This document shows, one piece after another, positions 7,911-18,331 of a stretch of DNA of 32,405 nt (its first letter is position 1; each line of letters opens with the position of its first letter). A model generated the notes under the pieces. It saw only the letters and a program-made list of their open reading frames with translations. It searched no databases and was not told the origin of the DNA. Both the position numbers and the translations under genes were made by a program. Origin of the DNA: Prevotellaceae bacterium (lineage in GTDB: Bacteria; Bacteroidota; Bacteroidia; Bacteroidales; Bacteroidaceae); the NCBI GenBank assembly GCA_022763905.1, contig JALERS010000046.1:1-32405 (forward strand). The letters run 5' to 3'.

Positions 7911-8450
7911 ATGAAACATCTTGTATTGAGCTGTATGCTCCTCTTCTCTCTTTCATCCATGACGGGCTGTGCCCAAAAATCCCAACAAGCATCCTCTTCC
8001 CGTCAACAGGACAGTGTGGCATGGAAGGTGTGCGCATTGCCTTCCACAGTCCTGCCAGAAAAACTTATGGACAGTTTCAAGAGTCTGGCTCCCGGAAAGG
8101 CACTGGTCATCGACTTCTGGGCAACCTGGTGCGGACCCTGCCGAGCTGCCATGAATAGCATTGCGCCTATCAAGAAGGAAATGGCAGGAAAGGACGTTGT
8201 CTTCCTCTATGTTACGGGTGAAACTTCTCCGCAGAATACTTGGCAGCAAGCCATCAGGAACATCAGTGGATATCATGTGAGACTGACCGATTTCCAGTAT
8301 AGGAATCTTTTCAACCAACTGGGCATCATGGGTATTCCTACCTACATGGTGCTTGACCGCAAAGGCAATATTGTCTATGACAACATAGCAACGGGTGGAT
8401 ACCCAGGCGACGACATCATGAAGGCTGCCATCGAAAAGGCGCTTCAATGA
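7911..8450 (+). CDS. TlpA/ResA-like thioredoxin-fold lipoprotein
   Basis: A 179-residue envelope thiol-disulfide protein. The N-terminus is a signal peptide with lipobox MTGC (Cys20), predicting a membrane-anchored lipoprotein. The thioredoxin active site WCGPC lies in FWATWCGPCRAAM at about residue 69-81, and the cis-proline loop is seen as GIMGIPTYMVL. Family members reduce or oxidise exported proteins, often during cytochrome maturation or stress; the partner here is not evident. It has its own promoter, and 268 bp separate it from addA, so it is probably monocistronic. Confidence 0.88.
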   Translation: MKHLVLSCMLLFSLSSMTGCAQKSQQASSSRQQDSVAWKVCALPSTVLPEKLMDSFKSLAPGKALVIDFWATWCGPCRAAMNSIAPIKKEMAGKDVVFLYVTGETSPQNTWQQAIRNISGYHVRLTDFQYRNLFNQLGIMGIPTYMVLDRKGNIVYDNIATGGYPGDDIMKAAIEKALQ

Positions 8451-8718
8451 TAGCGCATGATGCGACAACTATACATATTATATATATACACATAACTTGT
8501 CGGGAGAAGCTGACAGAATAACAACCTGAAAATAATGAAGGGGAAATGCTGCCGGTGACTCCTCCTCGCTGATGATGGCCCGCTAAAGCATCCTAAAGGG
8601 GAATGGTTCTCCTATGACTGAAAGGAAAGATGTAGTGTTTGTACTTCTTGGGTCAATGCGGGTGAGTGACTCTTCTTCCTGTTGACAAGCTGTCTACTGT
8701 TCTACTATTGTTTCCTCT

Positions 8719-11700
8719 ATGAGCATATCACACAGAATGCTGGTTTACAGCGCCTCTGCCGGGTCGGGAAAGACCTTCACTCTGGCCGCACGTTACATTG
8801 CTCTCTTGATGGAGGGAGAGTCTTTTGACCGCATACTGGCGGTGACATTCACCCAGAAAGCCACAGCTGAGATGAAACAACGCATCATGGCTTACCTGTA
8901 CGCCATCGGTACGGGAACCATGAAGGAAGATGATGCCTTCTTGCATACAGTGGAGGAGTACATGGAAGGAGAACTGCCCAAGGACTTCCGCAGAAGAGCG
9001 TACAGTATCCTGACGGATATGCTTAACCGTTATGACAGAATGGCGGTTAACACCATCGACTCGTTTTTCCAAATGATTCTTGCCGGACTCGCCAGACATC
9101 TGCACCTGAGAGCTAACTTTGAAGTGGATCTTGAGGAGGAAATGGCGGTGGAGAATGCAGTGGACCAACTTCTTTCGGGAATAGGACAGGAGGATAAAGA
9201 GGTACAGGAGAAGGTCTATTCCCTCGTGAATGAACATTTCCAAAAGGAAAAAAACTGGGACATCCGCGTGGATATCCGCAATATATGCAAACAGCTCAGT
9301 AAGGAGGCATACCTACTCAACCAAGAGACCATCTCCATGCAGATGGATGACAAAAACAAAATTGACGCCTTCAGACACAGGCTTCGCCACAATCGCAACT
9401 ACCTGCAGGCACGACAGAGACTGGAAAATATCTGTCGCCAATATGCGCCCTTGCACGATAAGGGATATCTGAAGAAACATGCAAAATATTTTAATTCGTA
9501 CTATGAGAAAGTAAGCGGACTGCTCGTTTCTGACAATGTGGACGAACTCTATCTCTATGCCCAGAAAACCAACAGCTTGACTGAAACGAAAAGGCAACTT
9601 GTTGTGGACGAGGAAAAATGGAGAGCGTGTTGCGTGGATGACAGTGATGCACCTGCTGCCGCTCATCTGCTCATAGAAATGGATGAGGTGGCATTGGAAC
9701 TCATTGCTCAAGTGAACAGTATCATTCTCACGGAACAACATCTCAGTGGACTCTGTCTGCTGAACAAGGTGCAGGAGATGGTGCGGAGAATAGAGAAAGA
9801 AAAGAATGCTTCTTTGCTCAGTTGGACACCCATCACCCTAAGAAAGGAACTCGCCACCGGGGATGCCTTGTTTCTGCTGGAGAAAGCGGGTGTGCGCTTT
9901 CGCCATATTATGATAGACGAATTTCAAGACACTTCTGCCCTTCAATGGGAACTGTTCAAACCCTTGGTATGCGAAATGATGGACGAAGGAGGTACGGTGC
10001 TTATTGTGGGTGATGTCAAGCAAAGCATCTACCGATGGAGAAACGGCAACTGGGAATTGCTGCACTCCATCGACTCTCAAGAACACATCAAGCGCTATTT
10101 CAAAGAACAAAACGCTTGTATTGTCTCCAAAAACAAAAATTTCCGCAGTCGCAGGGAAATCATACGATTCAACCTATCCCTCTTCCAATATATATCACGC
10201 GCAATGAACCCTGACGGGCATCATCTCATACAGCAAATCTATGAAGAACACTATCAGGAGGATCGTCTCAATGACTACTATCTCCATGGCAAGCATGAGG
10301 GAGGATATGTACAGGTGAATGTCTATCCCCATTCCGCCCGCCAGCCCAAAACGGAAATGGCACTGGCTGATATGATGAATGAAATAAAATGCTTGGTGGA
10401 AGGGGGACAAAACCAGTCATCCATTGCTATTCTGGTGCGCACCAAGGGGGAAGCCCGCCAAATCATTGACTTCTTGAAACGCCACCACCAGCAATACGAA
10501 GGACTGGATGTCACCTCAGCCGAAGCACTGCTGCTAGGGGCATCGGTGTCGGTGAATCTGCTGGTGGAAGTGCTCAGGTACTTGATGACAAACAACAACA
10601 GGTCGCTCTTCTACATTATCTCCCGCTATCAGAATGAGGTGCTGGGCAATAGAGTAGGATGGGAAACGATCAGACGGGCTGTCAAGGACAATAACTTGGC
10701 ACAGCTACTGCCCAAGGGAATGGTTGAGGACAATAACTGGCAGGACATGCCGCTCTACGAATTGATGGAAACCATCGCCCGAATGTTCCTCTATGATACG
10801 CACGGAAAACGAACACTGGAAGATGACAACTACGTGTTCTGCTTCTTCGATGAAGTGGCGAAATATGTGAACTCCGATAAACAACGCCATATGGACTTCC
10901 TGGAATATTGGGAAAACCATCTCAGAAACAAATCCATCACAGGTGCACTGGAGGGCATACGCATCATGACCATTCATAAATCGAAGGGACTGGAATTTGA
11001 CAATGTGTTCCTGCCTTTTGTCTCATTCAAATTCACAGAGAAACTCAAAGATGGACTCCTATGGTGTCACCCTCAGGTACAACCTTTCACCGAGATGGAA
11101 TGGGTGCCTGTTACGCCTCTCAAAAGTATGGCGGAATCGGTCTATGCCGATGAATATCTGAGAGAAATTCTGATGCTTCATGTGGATAGCCTCAATGTAC
11201 TTTATGTGGCATGTACCAGAGCGAAGAACCGCCTCTACCTGACCTGTCAGTTGCCTGTATTGAAAGACAGCAAGAAAGCGGCAGAACAAATCCCTTCTGA
11301 TATGACGGGCTATCTAATGCCTTTCTTGCAGGAGATGGATCCGGATACCTTTAACGAACAATCCATCCGTGAGGCGGTGGAAGAGGAGAAAGGACCGCTC
11401 GTGTTCCGTAGGGGAGAAAAACAATGGGAACAGAAAGAGGCATCTGACAAACCTACAACAGCAGACCGTATGCATTTGCCTGTGAGAGAAACGACCGTCC
11501 CGATGATGCATCTGGAAGGGAGAATGGCTTTCCGACAATCTTCAGAAGCCTACCGATTCTTCTACCCGGATCAACAGGAATATGACGAAGAAGCTGTCAA
11601 ACACGGTACGTTGCTCCACCTTATCTACAGTGAGATAGCTACCCAAGAGGAGACGGAGGAGGTGATAAGACGGTTTCGTACAGAGGGATATTTCGATTCC

Positions 11701-12036
11701 TTGCAACAGGAGGAAGAGGTGCGACAGACAATTGCCATGTCGTGGAACCATCCGCTGGCTTCTACTTGGTTTGACGGTACGTGGACGCTATTTCGCGAGT
11801 GCTCTATTTTGCAGACAGTACACGACGAGGTGGTAAAATTCCGTCCCGACCGAGTGATGGTCAAGGACGGAACGGCAGTGGTCATCGACTTCAAATTCGG
11901 TAAGGAGCATTCTGCCTACGACGAACAAGTGAGGCGGTACATGCGACTGATGCATGCCATGAACTACACCCGTGTGAAAGGATATCTTTGGTATATTGCC
12001 AATGACGGCAGTTGTGTGAAGGAGGTGCAATTATGA
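8719..12036 (+). CDS. addA: AddA-type UvrD/RecB-like helicase-nuclease
   Basis: A 1105-residue superfamily 1A helicase with a C-terminal RecB-type nuclease, the ATP-driven subunit of a double-strand break resection enzyme. Seen in order: Walker A SAGSGKTFTL (about 13-22), motif Ia AVTFTQKATAEM, NTIDSFFQMIL, Walker B IDEFQDTS (about 399-406), motif III VGDVKQSIYRWRNG, motif IV NKNFRSRREI, motif V MTIHKSKGLEFDNVFLP (about 750-766), and motif VI LYVACTRAKNRLYL. The nuclease part has HGTLLHLIYSEI (near 961), FRPDRV and VIDFKFGK (near 1055) with the D-x-K core and a downstream YDEQVRRY. The stop overlaps the next start as ATGA, so the two are translationally coupled. An imperfect -7-like TACTATTG lies just before the start codon. 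Confidence 0.9.
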   Translation: MSISHRMLVYSASAGSGKTFTLAARYIALLMEGESFDRILAVTFTQKATAEMKQRIMAYLYAIGTGTMKEDDAFLHTVEEYMEGELPKDFRRRAYSILTDMLNRYDRMAVNTIDSFFQMILAGLARHLHLRANFEVDLEEEMAVENAVDQLLSGIGQEDKEVQEKVYSLVNEHFQKEKNWDIRVDIRNICKQLSKEAYLLNQETISMQMDDKNKIDAFRHRLRHNRNYLQARQRLENICRQYAPLHDKGYLKKHAKYFNSYYEKVSGLLVSDNVDELYLYAQKTNSLTETKRQLVVDEEKWRACCVDDSDAPAAAHLLIEMDEVALELIAQVNSIILTEQHLSGLCLLNKVQEMVRRIEKEKNASLLSWTPITLRKELATGDALFLLEKAGVRFRHIMIDEFQDTSALQWELFKPLVCEMMDEGGTVLIVGDVKQSIYRWRNGNWELLHSIDSQEHIKRYFKEQNACIVSKNKNFRSRREIIRFNLSLFQYISRAMNPDGHHLIQQIYEEHYQEDRLNDYYLHGKHEGGYVQVNVYPHSARQPKTEMALADMMNEIKCLVEGGQNQSSIAILVRTKGEARQIIDFLKRHHQQYEGLDVTSAEALLLGASVSVNLLVEVLRYLMTNNNRSLFYIISRYQNEVLGNRVGWETIRRAVKDNNLAQLLPKGMVEDNNWQDMPLYELMETIARMFLYDTHGKRTLEDDNYVFCFFDEVAKYVNSDKQRHMDFLEYWENHLRNKSITGALEGIRIMTIHKSKGLEFDNVFLPFVSFKFTEKLKDGLLWCHPQVQPFTEMEWVPVTPLKSMAESVYADEYLREILMLHVDSLNVLYVACTRAKNRLYLTCQLPVLKDSKKAAEQIPSDMTGYLMPFLQEMDPDTFNEQSIREAVEEEKGPLVFRRGEKQWEQKEASDKPTTADRMHLPVRETTVPMMHLEGRMAFRQSSEAYRFFYPDQQEYDEEAVKHGTLLHLIYSEIATQEETEEVIRRFRTEGYFDSLQQEEEVRQTIAMSWNHPLASTWFDGTWTLFRECSILQTVHDEVVKFRPDRVMVKDGTAVVIDFKFGKEHSAYDEQVRRYMRLMHAMNYTRVKGYLWYIANDGSCVKEVQL

Positions 12037-14840
12037 AATCATTCTTGGAAACCATTGCTGAAGACCTGCAGAAAAAGTACGGACGAGACATGAGTCGCAT
12101 CGCCCTGATCTTCCCCAATAGAAGGGCAGGCGTTTTCATGGATGGATATCTGGGACGAACGGCAGGCTCACAACCTATATGGGCACCTGCCTACTACAGT
12201 ATCAATGACTTCTTTGACTGGCTCTGCCCATTGCGCCCAGACAATCCTATCGTATCGGTCATCCTACTCTTTCAGGCTTATTACCAAGAACTGCAGAACA
12301 AACAGAACGGGCAACAGGATATCAGTTTCTTCTACTCTTGGGGACAACAACTGCTTGACGATTTCAACAATATCGACAAGAACATGGCTGACCCTAAGCA
12401 AATTCTTACCAATGCCTCAGAGATATGGCAACTCGAAGAACTCACCGATAAGGAGGTGAAGGAAAGACTGCAGAATATTTTTATCCATGCAGGTGCTCCG
12501 GGCGCGGGAAATCCAACAGATGACACAATGGCCGTGTCGGCAGCACGACAGGAATTCACTACAGTGTGGAATCACCTCTATCCCATCTACTGCAACTTTA
12601 CACAGCAACTCCAGAAACGGGGAGAGGCTACAGCGGGAATGAGAAGCAGATACGTGGTGGAGCATCTCGAAGATGGCTCCATGAGTCTGCCTGACCAATA
12701 CGACGCTTATGCTTTCATAGGGTTCAACCAACTCATGACAACAGAATACAGGCTCATGAAATTTCTCTACAAAGAGAAAAAAGCGCTCTTCTACTGGGAT
12801 TGTGATGCCTTCTTCATGAACCGCTCCGATTGCTTCCATTTCACGCACACACTGGAAAGAAATATCAAGGAGTTTCCCGGTGAGATTCCTACCTGGGAGC
12901 AGACGCATGTGAACCTGCAACAGATAGAATTCGTGTCAACTACCTCCGATAACGCACAAGCTTCCTTTGTTACACAATGGCTGAGCCAACCCGACAATCT
13001 CGGAGAAGAGGAACACCGGACTGCCATCGTCCTCTGTAATGAGGCACTGCTGGAATCTGTGCTGCATGCTATTCCTGCCCAAAGGTCGCCAGAGGGAACA
13101 GGGGTGAAGGAAATCAATGTCACCAAAGGATATCCTCTAGGCAATACTCCCGCCTACAGTTTTGTGGCATCCTATCTCGCCCGCTACCGAAAACAACTGC
13201 TCAGCCAACCGATGGAACTGCTCAACCAACTGGCTGAAGACATACGAAAAGAAGCCTATGACGTGCTCTCCCATCATGCTCCTGACACATGGGAGGGACA
13301 TCTCTATGCCGAATCTTTCTTCAGATGCCACTCTGTGGTCACAACCATGGCAATGATTGTAAGGGAATATCCGCTGCCTGATATCGCTGAGGTACTGGAC
13401 AACCTCCTCATGCAAACGCTCCGTGCCCAACAAGTGCCCTTCAAAGGAGAACCTTCTACGGGATTGCAAATCATGGGGATGCTTGAGACTCGCAATCTGG
13501 ACTTCGACCACATCCTGATGCTTTCCGTGAGCGAGGGATATGTTCCTCGTAAAAGTGTAGACCATTCCTTCCTGCCCTACGACCTGAGAAAGGCTTTCCA
13601 TCTGGTGACTTCTGAACAGGAGAGCGAGGTCTATGCCTACAATTTCTTCCGATTGATGCACAGGGCCAAGAGTATCACATATGTCTACAACAGTGCTGAT
13701 GACTCACATGCCGAAAAATCACGCTTCCTGCAACAAATTCTGGTCAATACAGAACTCAAGGTGGACATGCGCTCCCTCAAAGCGGCTGGCAAAATTGTGC
13801 CGTTTGAGTATGAAGGCATTGCTGAAGAGGAGGTGAAACAACTGAGGGAAGAACGTGACAAACTCTCGCCTACTGCCTTGAGCCATTACCTCGGATGCCC
13901 TATGGCGTTCTATTTTCAAGATGTAGCACGTCTGCAAACTCCTTACACCAAGGAAATGGTACTGGCTGCCAATACGCTTGGGTCTATCTTCCATGAAGCC
14001 ATCCAAAGATGCTTTCAACTCATGATACAGGGAAAGAAAAGGGATGAATACGGATACCCTGTAAGCCCTGCCGATATCCTCAACCTCCTGGACAATCCCT
14101 TGCTGATTGATAAAACTATCAATGAGGCTTTTGAGGTGACAGGAAAAATGCAGTACCGACAGCTCTCCGCCGCTGAACGAAAGTACTTGGGCATCGAATC
14201 TGAAAATATGTTTCTTACAAATGAACATGCGATGGAAAAGGCTGTCGTTCACCGATATCTCGTCAATACGCTCCGATTTGATACCCGATGGAAAGGACTC
14301 CATATTGTAGACATGGAAACAAGACATGATACGCAGGTGGGACAATGGGCCATCGGGGGATTCGTTGACCGATTGGATGTGGCTGAGATTGAAGGAACCA
14401 TGTCCCTGCGTGTGGTAGACTACAAGACGGGGTCGTTCCATAATGACTCCCTGACCGTCAATCTGGACCAACTCTTCGAGGGGAAATCGAATGTATATGC
14501 CTTACAGACCTTCATCTACTGTCATGCATGCATGGTGAAGGAACAGAATGCAGGTCACGAACGGCCTATTGCTCCTGTTCTGCTGTTTGTGCAGAAAACA
14601 GGCAATTCTCCAACAGAAAACGCATTGGAGGAAGGCTTCAATCCTTACCTTGTGCTGGTACATGACAAAGAAGAAGAAATCATTACCGACTACCGCCAAC
14701 AAGTGCATGAACAATTCTTCCCACAATTGAAAGCAGTGGTGGAAAAGATGCAGACGGAAGCTTACAGTTTCCTTCCTTCTGATGATAAGAAATGCGCCTT
14801 TTGTCCCTTTGCCTTGTTGGGTGGTGATTCCTGCCAATGA
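12033..14840 (+). CDS. addB: AddB-like PD-(D/E)XK nuclease subunit
   Basis: A 935-residue partner of AddA. I place the start at 12033 because a GGAGG at 12021-12025 stands 7 nt before it and ATGA overlaps the addA stop; a longer frame from 12012 would add seven residues. The helicase-like part lacks a recognisable Walker A (the N-terminus reads IALIFPNRRAG), so it is probably an inactivated helicase scaffold. GMLETRNLDFDHILMLSVSE (about 481-500) is the typical AddB/RecC-like segment. The nuclease part shows GSIFHEAIQ, GGFVDRLDV and VVDYKTGS (near 794). Cysteines at 622 (YLGCPMAF), 921, 924 and 934 match the four-cysteine Fe-S staple of AddB, though the last spacing is C-x2-C-x9-C rather than the usual shorter one. 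Confidence 0.87.
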   Translation: MKSFLETIAEDLQKKYGRDMSRIALIFPNRRAGVFMDGYLGRTAGSQPIWAPAYYSINDFFDWLCPLRPDNPIVSVILLFQAYYQELQNKQNGQQDISFFYSWGQQLLDDFNNIDKNMADPKQILTNASEIWQLEELTDKEVKERLQNIFIHAGAPGAGNPTDDTMAVSAARQEFTTVWNHLYPIYCNFTQQLQKRGEATAGMRSRYVVEHLEDGSMSLPDQYDAYAFIGFNQLMTTEYRLMKFLYKEKKALFYWDCDAFFMNRSDCFHFTHTLERNIKEFPGEIPTWEQTHVNLQQIEFVSTTSDNAQASFVTQWLSQPDNLGEEEHRTAIVLCNEALLESVLHAIPAQRSPEGTGVKEINVTKGYPLGNTPAYSFVASYLARYRKQLLSQPMELLNQLAEDIRKEAYDVLSHHAPDTWEGHLYAESFFRCHSVVTTMAMIVREYPLPDIAEVLDNLLMQTLRAQQVPFKGEPSTGLQIMGMLETRNLDFDHILMLSVSEGYVPRKSVDHSFLPYDLRKAFHLVTSEQESEVYAYNFFRLMHRAKSITYVYNSADDSHAEKSRFLQQILVNTELKVDMRSLKAAGKIVPFEYEGIAEEEVKQLREERDKLSPTALSHYLGCPMAFYFQDVARLQTPYTKEMVLAANTLGSIFHEAIQRCFQLMIQGKKRDEYGYPVSPADILNLLDNPLLIDKTINEAFEVTGKMQYRQLSAAERKYLGIESENMFLTNEHAMEKAVVHRYLVNTLRFDTRWKGLHIVDMETRHDTQVGQWAIGGFVDRLDVAEIEGTMSLRVVDYKTGSFHNDSLTVNLDQLFEGKSNVYALQTFIYCHACMVKEQNAGHERPIAPVLLFVQKTGNSPTENALEEGFNPYLVLVHDKEEEIITDYRQQVHEQFFPQLKAVVEKMQTEAYSFLPSDDKKCAFCPFALLGGDSCQ

Positions 14841-14853
14841 GGCATGACGTAGT

Positions 14854-14878
14854 AGGGGGAGCCATCTCTTCGCCCCCT
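14854..14878. terminator. Candidate bidirectional terminator between addB and the RNA methyltransferase gene
   Basis: AGGGGG (14854-14859) pairs with CCCCCT (14873-14878) in the 76-bp gap between two convergent genes. No strong T-run on either side. Confidence 0.35.
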
Positions 14879-14916
14879 TCTCCTCTTATAATGCAGAGGG
14901 TAGCGTGTAACAGGAT

Positions 14917-15729
14917 TCAGGGACGGGAAGGTCTTCTGAATTGCCAACAGGCCACCGCAGTCGCAGCGGCTACATTCAATGAATCCACTTGATGGAACAT
15001 GGGAATCATGGCTACATGGTCAGCCTTGTTCACAGTCTGTGGGGGAAGACCGTCTCCTTCATTGCCCATGAGGATAGCCATACGGTCAATGCACTGAAGC
15101 TGGGGAGCATCAAGTGGCAATGCCTGAGGGGATAGGGCCATGGCCACAGTGGTGAAACCTTCTTCTTTTACATCATCGACTGCATCCTCAATCCATGTCC
15201 AAGGGATTTGGAATACTGTGCCCATGGATACACGGATGGAACGCCTGTTCAAAGGGTCGCATGAGGTACGGGTAAGGAGAACGGCATCCATGCCCAAGGC
15301 GGTGGCAGACCGGAAGATGGCACCGATATTAGTAGTGTCTACTACATGGTCGATGACGACGATGCGCTTCGCATGTTGGCATATGTCCCGTAACAAGGGT
15401 TCCGGCTGTCTCTGCATGGCGCAGAGCACACCGCGTGTGAGTGTGTAGCCTGTGATATGGGACAACAGAGAGCGTTCTCCCGTGTAGATGGGAATACGAT
15501 GTCCCCATTCTTCTACAAAGAAAGAGGCATCACCCTGCAGATGCTTCCGCTCGCAAAGCAAGGAAACAGGGAGGTAACCAGCTTGCAATGCAGTACGAAT
15601 CACTTTGGGGCTTTCGGCAATAAACAGTCCTTGTGGACCATCAGTTTGCTGACGAAGCTGATGCTCGGTGAGGAGGGTGTAGGGAATAACTGCCGGGTCG
15701 TCAGTGCGTGTGATTTCAATGATGGGCAT
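14917..15729 (-). CDS. TrmH/SpoU-family RNA 2'-O-methyltransferase
   Basis: A 270-residue SPOUT enzyme. The N-terminal part (about 1-105) resembles the RNA-substrate-binding domain (GLFIAESPKVIRTALQAG). The catalytic knot has the three family motifs: NIGAIFRSATALGMD (motif 1, conserved N and R), LMGNEGDGLP (motif 2) and IPMFHQVDSLNVAAATA (motif 3, an S-adenosylmethionine-binding knot loop). It presumably methylates a ribose in rRNA or tRNA; the exact nucleotide cannot be told. It follows the purA terminator, so it is probably transcribed separately. No clear promoter box was seen. Confidence 0.88.
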   Translation of the reverse strand: MPIIEITRTDDPAVIPYTLLTEHQLRQQTDGPQGLFIAESPKVIRTALQAGYLPVSLLCERKHLQGDASFFVEEWGHRIPIYTGERSLLSHITGYTLTRGVLCAMQRQPEPLLRDICQHAKRIVVIDHVVDTTNIGAIFRSATALGMDAVLLTRTSCDPLNRRSIRVSMGTVFQIPWTWIEDAVDDVKEEGFTTVAMALSPQALPLDAPQLQCIDRMAILMGNEGDGLPPQTVNKADHVAMIPMFHQVDSLNVAAATAVACWQFRRPSRP

Positions 15730-15811
15730 GGTAGGTTACTGATGGTAAGAAGAAAACAGATTGCTAATAGGGGAAGGCTGTCGTGAATGCCTGTTTTGAA
15801 ATGGAATCTCC

Positions 15812-15854
15812 AATAAAAAAATCATACAGAAAAGCCGCCACAAGGAAATGCGGC
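15812..15854 (-). terminator. Intrinsic terminator of the purA operon
   Basis: On the minus strand, GCCGC (15850-15854) and GCGGC (15834-15838) form a stem around an 11-nt loop, followed at once by TTTTCT and a little later by a run of seven T. It lies about 65 nt past the purA stop. This is the most canonical rho-independent terminator in the window. Confidence 0.7.
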
Positions 15855-15918
15855 GACTCTTCTGATGAATATCATGTGATGATGGTATGACACACGTTAA
15901 ATGCTACGGTTGAGAAGG

Positions 15919-17217
<1,299 letters not shown>

Positions 17218-17220
17218 TTA

Positions 17221-17685
17221 TCATTCTTTTTGTTCTCTCTGCTGACACTGCCTGCATTGTCCGTAGATAAAGAGTGTGTAACGGATGGGTTTGAAACCAT
17301 GGGGGAGTGTCTTGTTATTGCTCGTCTTGGGGGCACGCCATTGGCTGGGCCATATTTGGCCGCATCCAGAGCATATTACATAGCGGCGGTCCTGTGTGAG
17401 GGAGCGTGCCATGTATTTATTGTAGCGCCCGTTGGGCTTGGTACGTACCAGCAGTTGTGCGTTTTCCAAAAGGGTGAAAGTGTTATAAATAGTGGAAAGA
17501 CTGATGGAAATGGTGCTGTCTTTCAATTTCTCTTGTATCTGGTTGATATCAAAGGGTTCTGCAAACTGATGAACAGCCTTGAGAATCTCATAGCGTTCGG
17601 GAGTTTTCCGCATCCTATGAGAACTGAGATAACTGGTGAGGACCATGCAGGCCTGCTGGGTTTCGGTGGATTCTTTTTGGCTCAT
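17221..17685 (-). CDS. Fur-family transcriptional regulator lacking the usual regulatory metal ligands
   Basis: A 154-residue protein with Fur architecture: an N-terminal winged helix (HRMRKTPERYEILKAV, about 23-38; STIYNTFTLLENAQLL, about 64-79) and a C-terminal dimerisation domain. The structural zinc cysteine pairs are kept (C105-x2-C108, C144-x2-C147). The His-rich HHHDH-type stretch that normally precedes the first pair is replaced by LTQDRRYVIC, the glutamate after the first pair is absent (GQIWPS), and the C-terminal histidine of the YGxC region is a tyrosine. It may therefore be a structural-zinc-only regulator rather than an iron, zinc or peroxide sensor. Its ATG overlaps the upstream stop (ATGA) and purA follows after 33 nt. 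Confidence 0.85.
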   Translation of the reverse strand: MSQKESTETQQACMVLTSYLSSHRMRKTPERYEILKAVHQFAEPFDINQIQEKLKDSTISISLSTIYNTFTLLENAQLLVRTKPNGRYNKYMARSLTQDRRYVICSGCGQIWPSQWRAPKTSNNKTLPHGFKPIRYTLFIYGQCRQCQQREQKE

Positions 17686-18299
17686 GGCTGGTAAGGCTTA
17701 AGAAGACGTTCCACACGGAGCGTCTCTATTTCTCCCAAAAGGGCATATTTGTTCAGAGCATTCATTACTGCAGAGCGCAGTGCTTGATGAGGGGTATCCA
17801 GTACACTGGAGGCTTGGTCGAGAAATTCGGATGCACTGCGGTCATCTACCAAATTGTCTGATTCGTTCATGAACAGACGTGCTGCCAGCAGATATCCACA
17901 AAGTTGGTACATCGTTTCTTGGCGGGCTATCCATTGGAACATCGCACGTTTGGCATAGGGCAAACGACAGAACAGGGCCAGTACTGCATACTGTGCCTCT
18001 TCCGGATAATGCATGTCTTCTATCCATATCTCTGCCATGTCTTCAAGAAACTCATCGGCAGGCTGGAGCAGCAGTGCCAGCAAGCGGCATTCGCGGATAT
18101 CCTCTTTCCATAACGCGCATGCCAGTGTGCTGTCTTTCTCTAAGGTGGACGCCAATTGGATAAGCCTGTTCCATTCCACTCCATATATTACACGATACTG
18201 CAAACCCTTCTCTCTGAGAGACTGACTCACAGGGCCATTCATGAGCGCATGGAGTTGTTGCTTGATGAGGCGAATGGTTGCTGCCGGCGAATTGTTCAT
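17682..18299 (-). CDS. AlkD-like helical-repeat protein (DNA alkylation repair-related)
   Basis: A 205-residue, almost wholly alpha-helical protein. The segment LACALWKEDIRECRLLALLL (near 60-79) resembles the conserved W-x5-RE-x-R-LLA helix of the AlkD/AlkC HEAT-like DNA glycosylase family, and further helix pairs follow (EDMAEIWIEDM, AQYAVLALFCRL). The match is to a short motif only, and catalytic residues cannot be assigned with confidence, so enzymatic activity is uncertain. It overlaps the Fur-like start by 4 bp and begins 32 nt after the dipeptidyl peptidase stop, placing it in the same transcription unit. Confidence 0.6.
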   Translation of the reverse strand: MNNSPAATIRLIKQQLHALMNGPVSQSLREKGLQYRVIYGVEWNRLIQLASTLEKDSTLACALWKEDIRECRLLALLLQPADEFLEDMAEIWIEDMHYPEEAQYAVLALFCRLPYAKRAMFQWIARQETMYQLCGYLLAARLFMNESDNLVDDRSASEFLDQASSVLDTPHQALRSAVMNALNKYALLGEIETLRVERLLKPYQP

Positions 18300-18331
18300 G
18301 CTGGGTAGATAATGAAAGAAGAAGCACAGAA

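Noticed and set aside
8452..8495. Short frame MMRQLYILYIYT after the thioredoxin-like gene
   Set aside because: Twelve codons over an AT repeat with no ribosome-binding site.
8681..8706. TTGACA with a downstream TACTAT as a sigma-70-type promoter for addA
   Set aside because: Other promoters in the window follow the Bacteroidetes TAnnTTTG pattern, so an enterobacterial-type match is probably chance.
13719..14471. 250-codon minus-strand open frame
   Set aside because: Antisense to addB with no recognisable motif.
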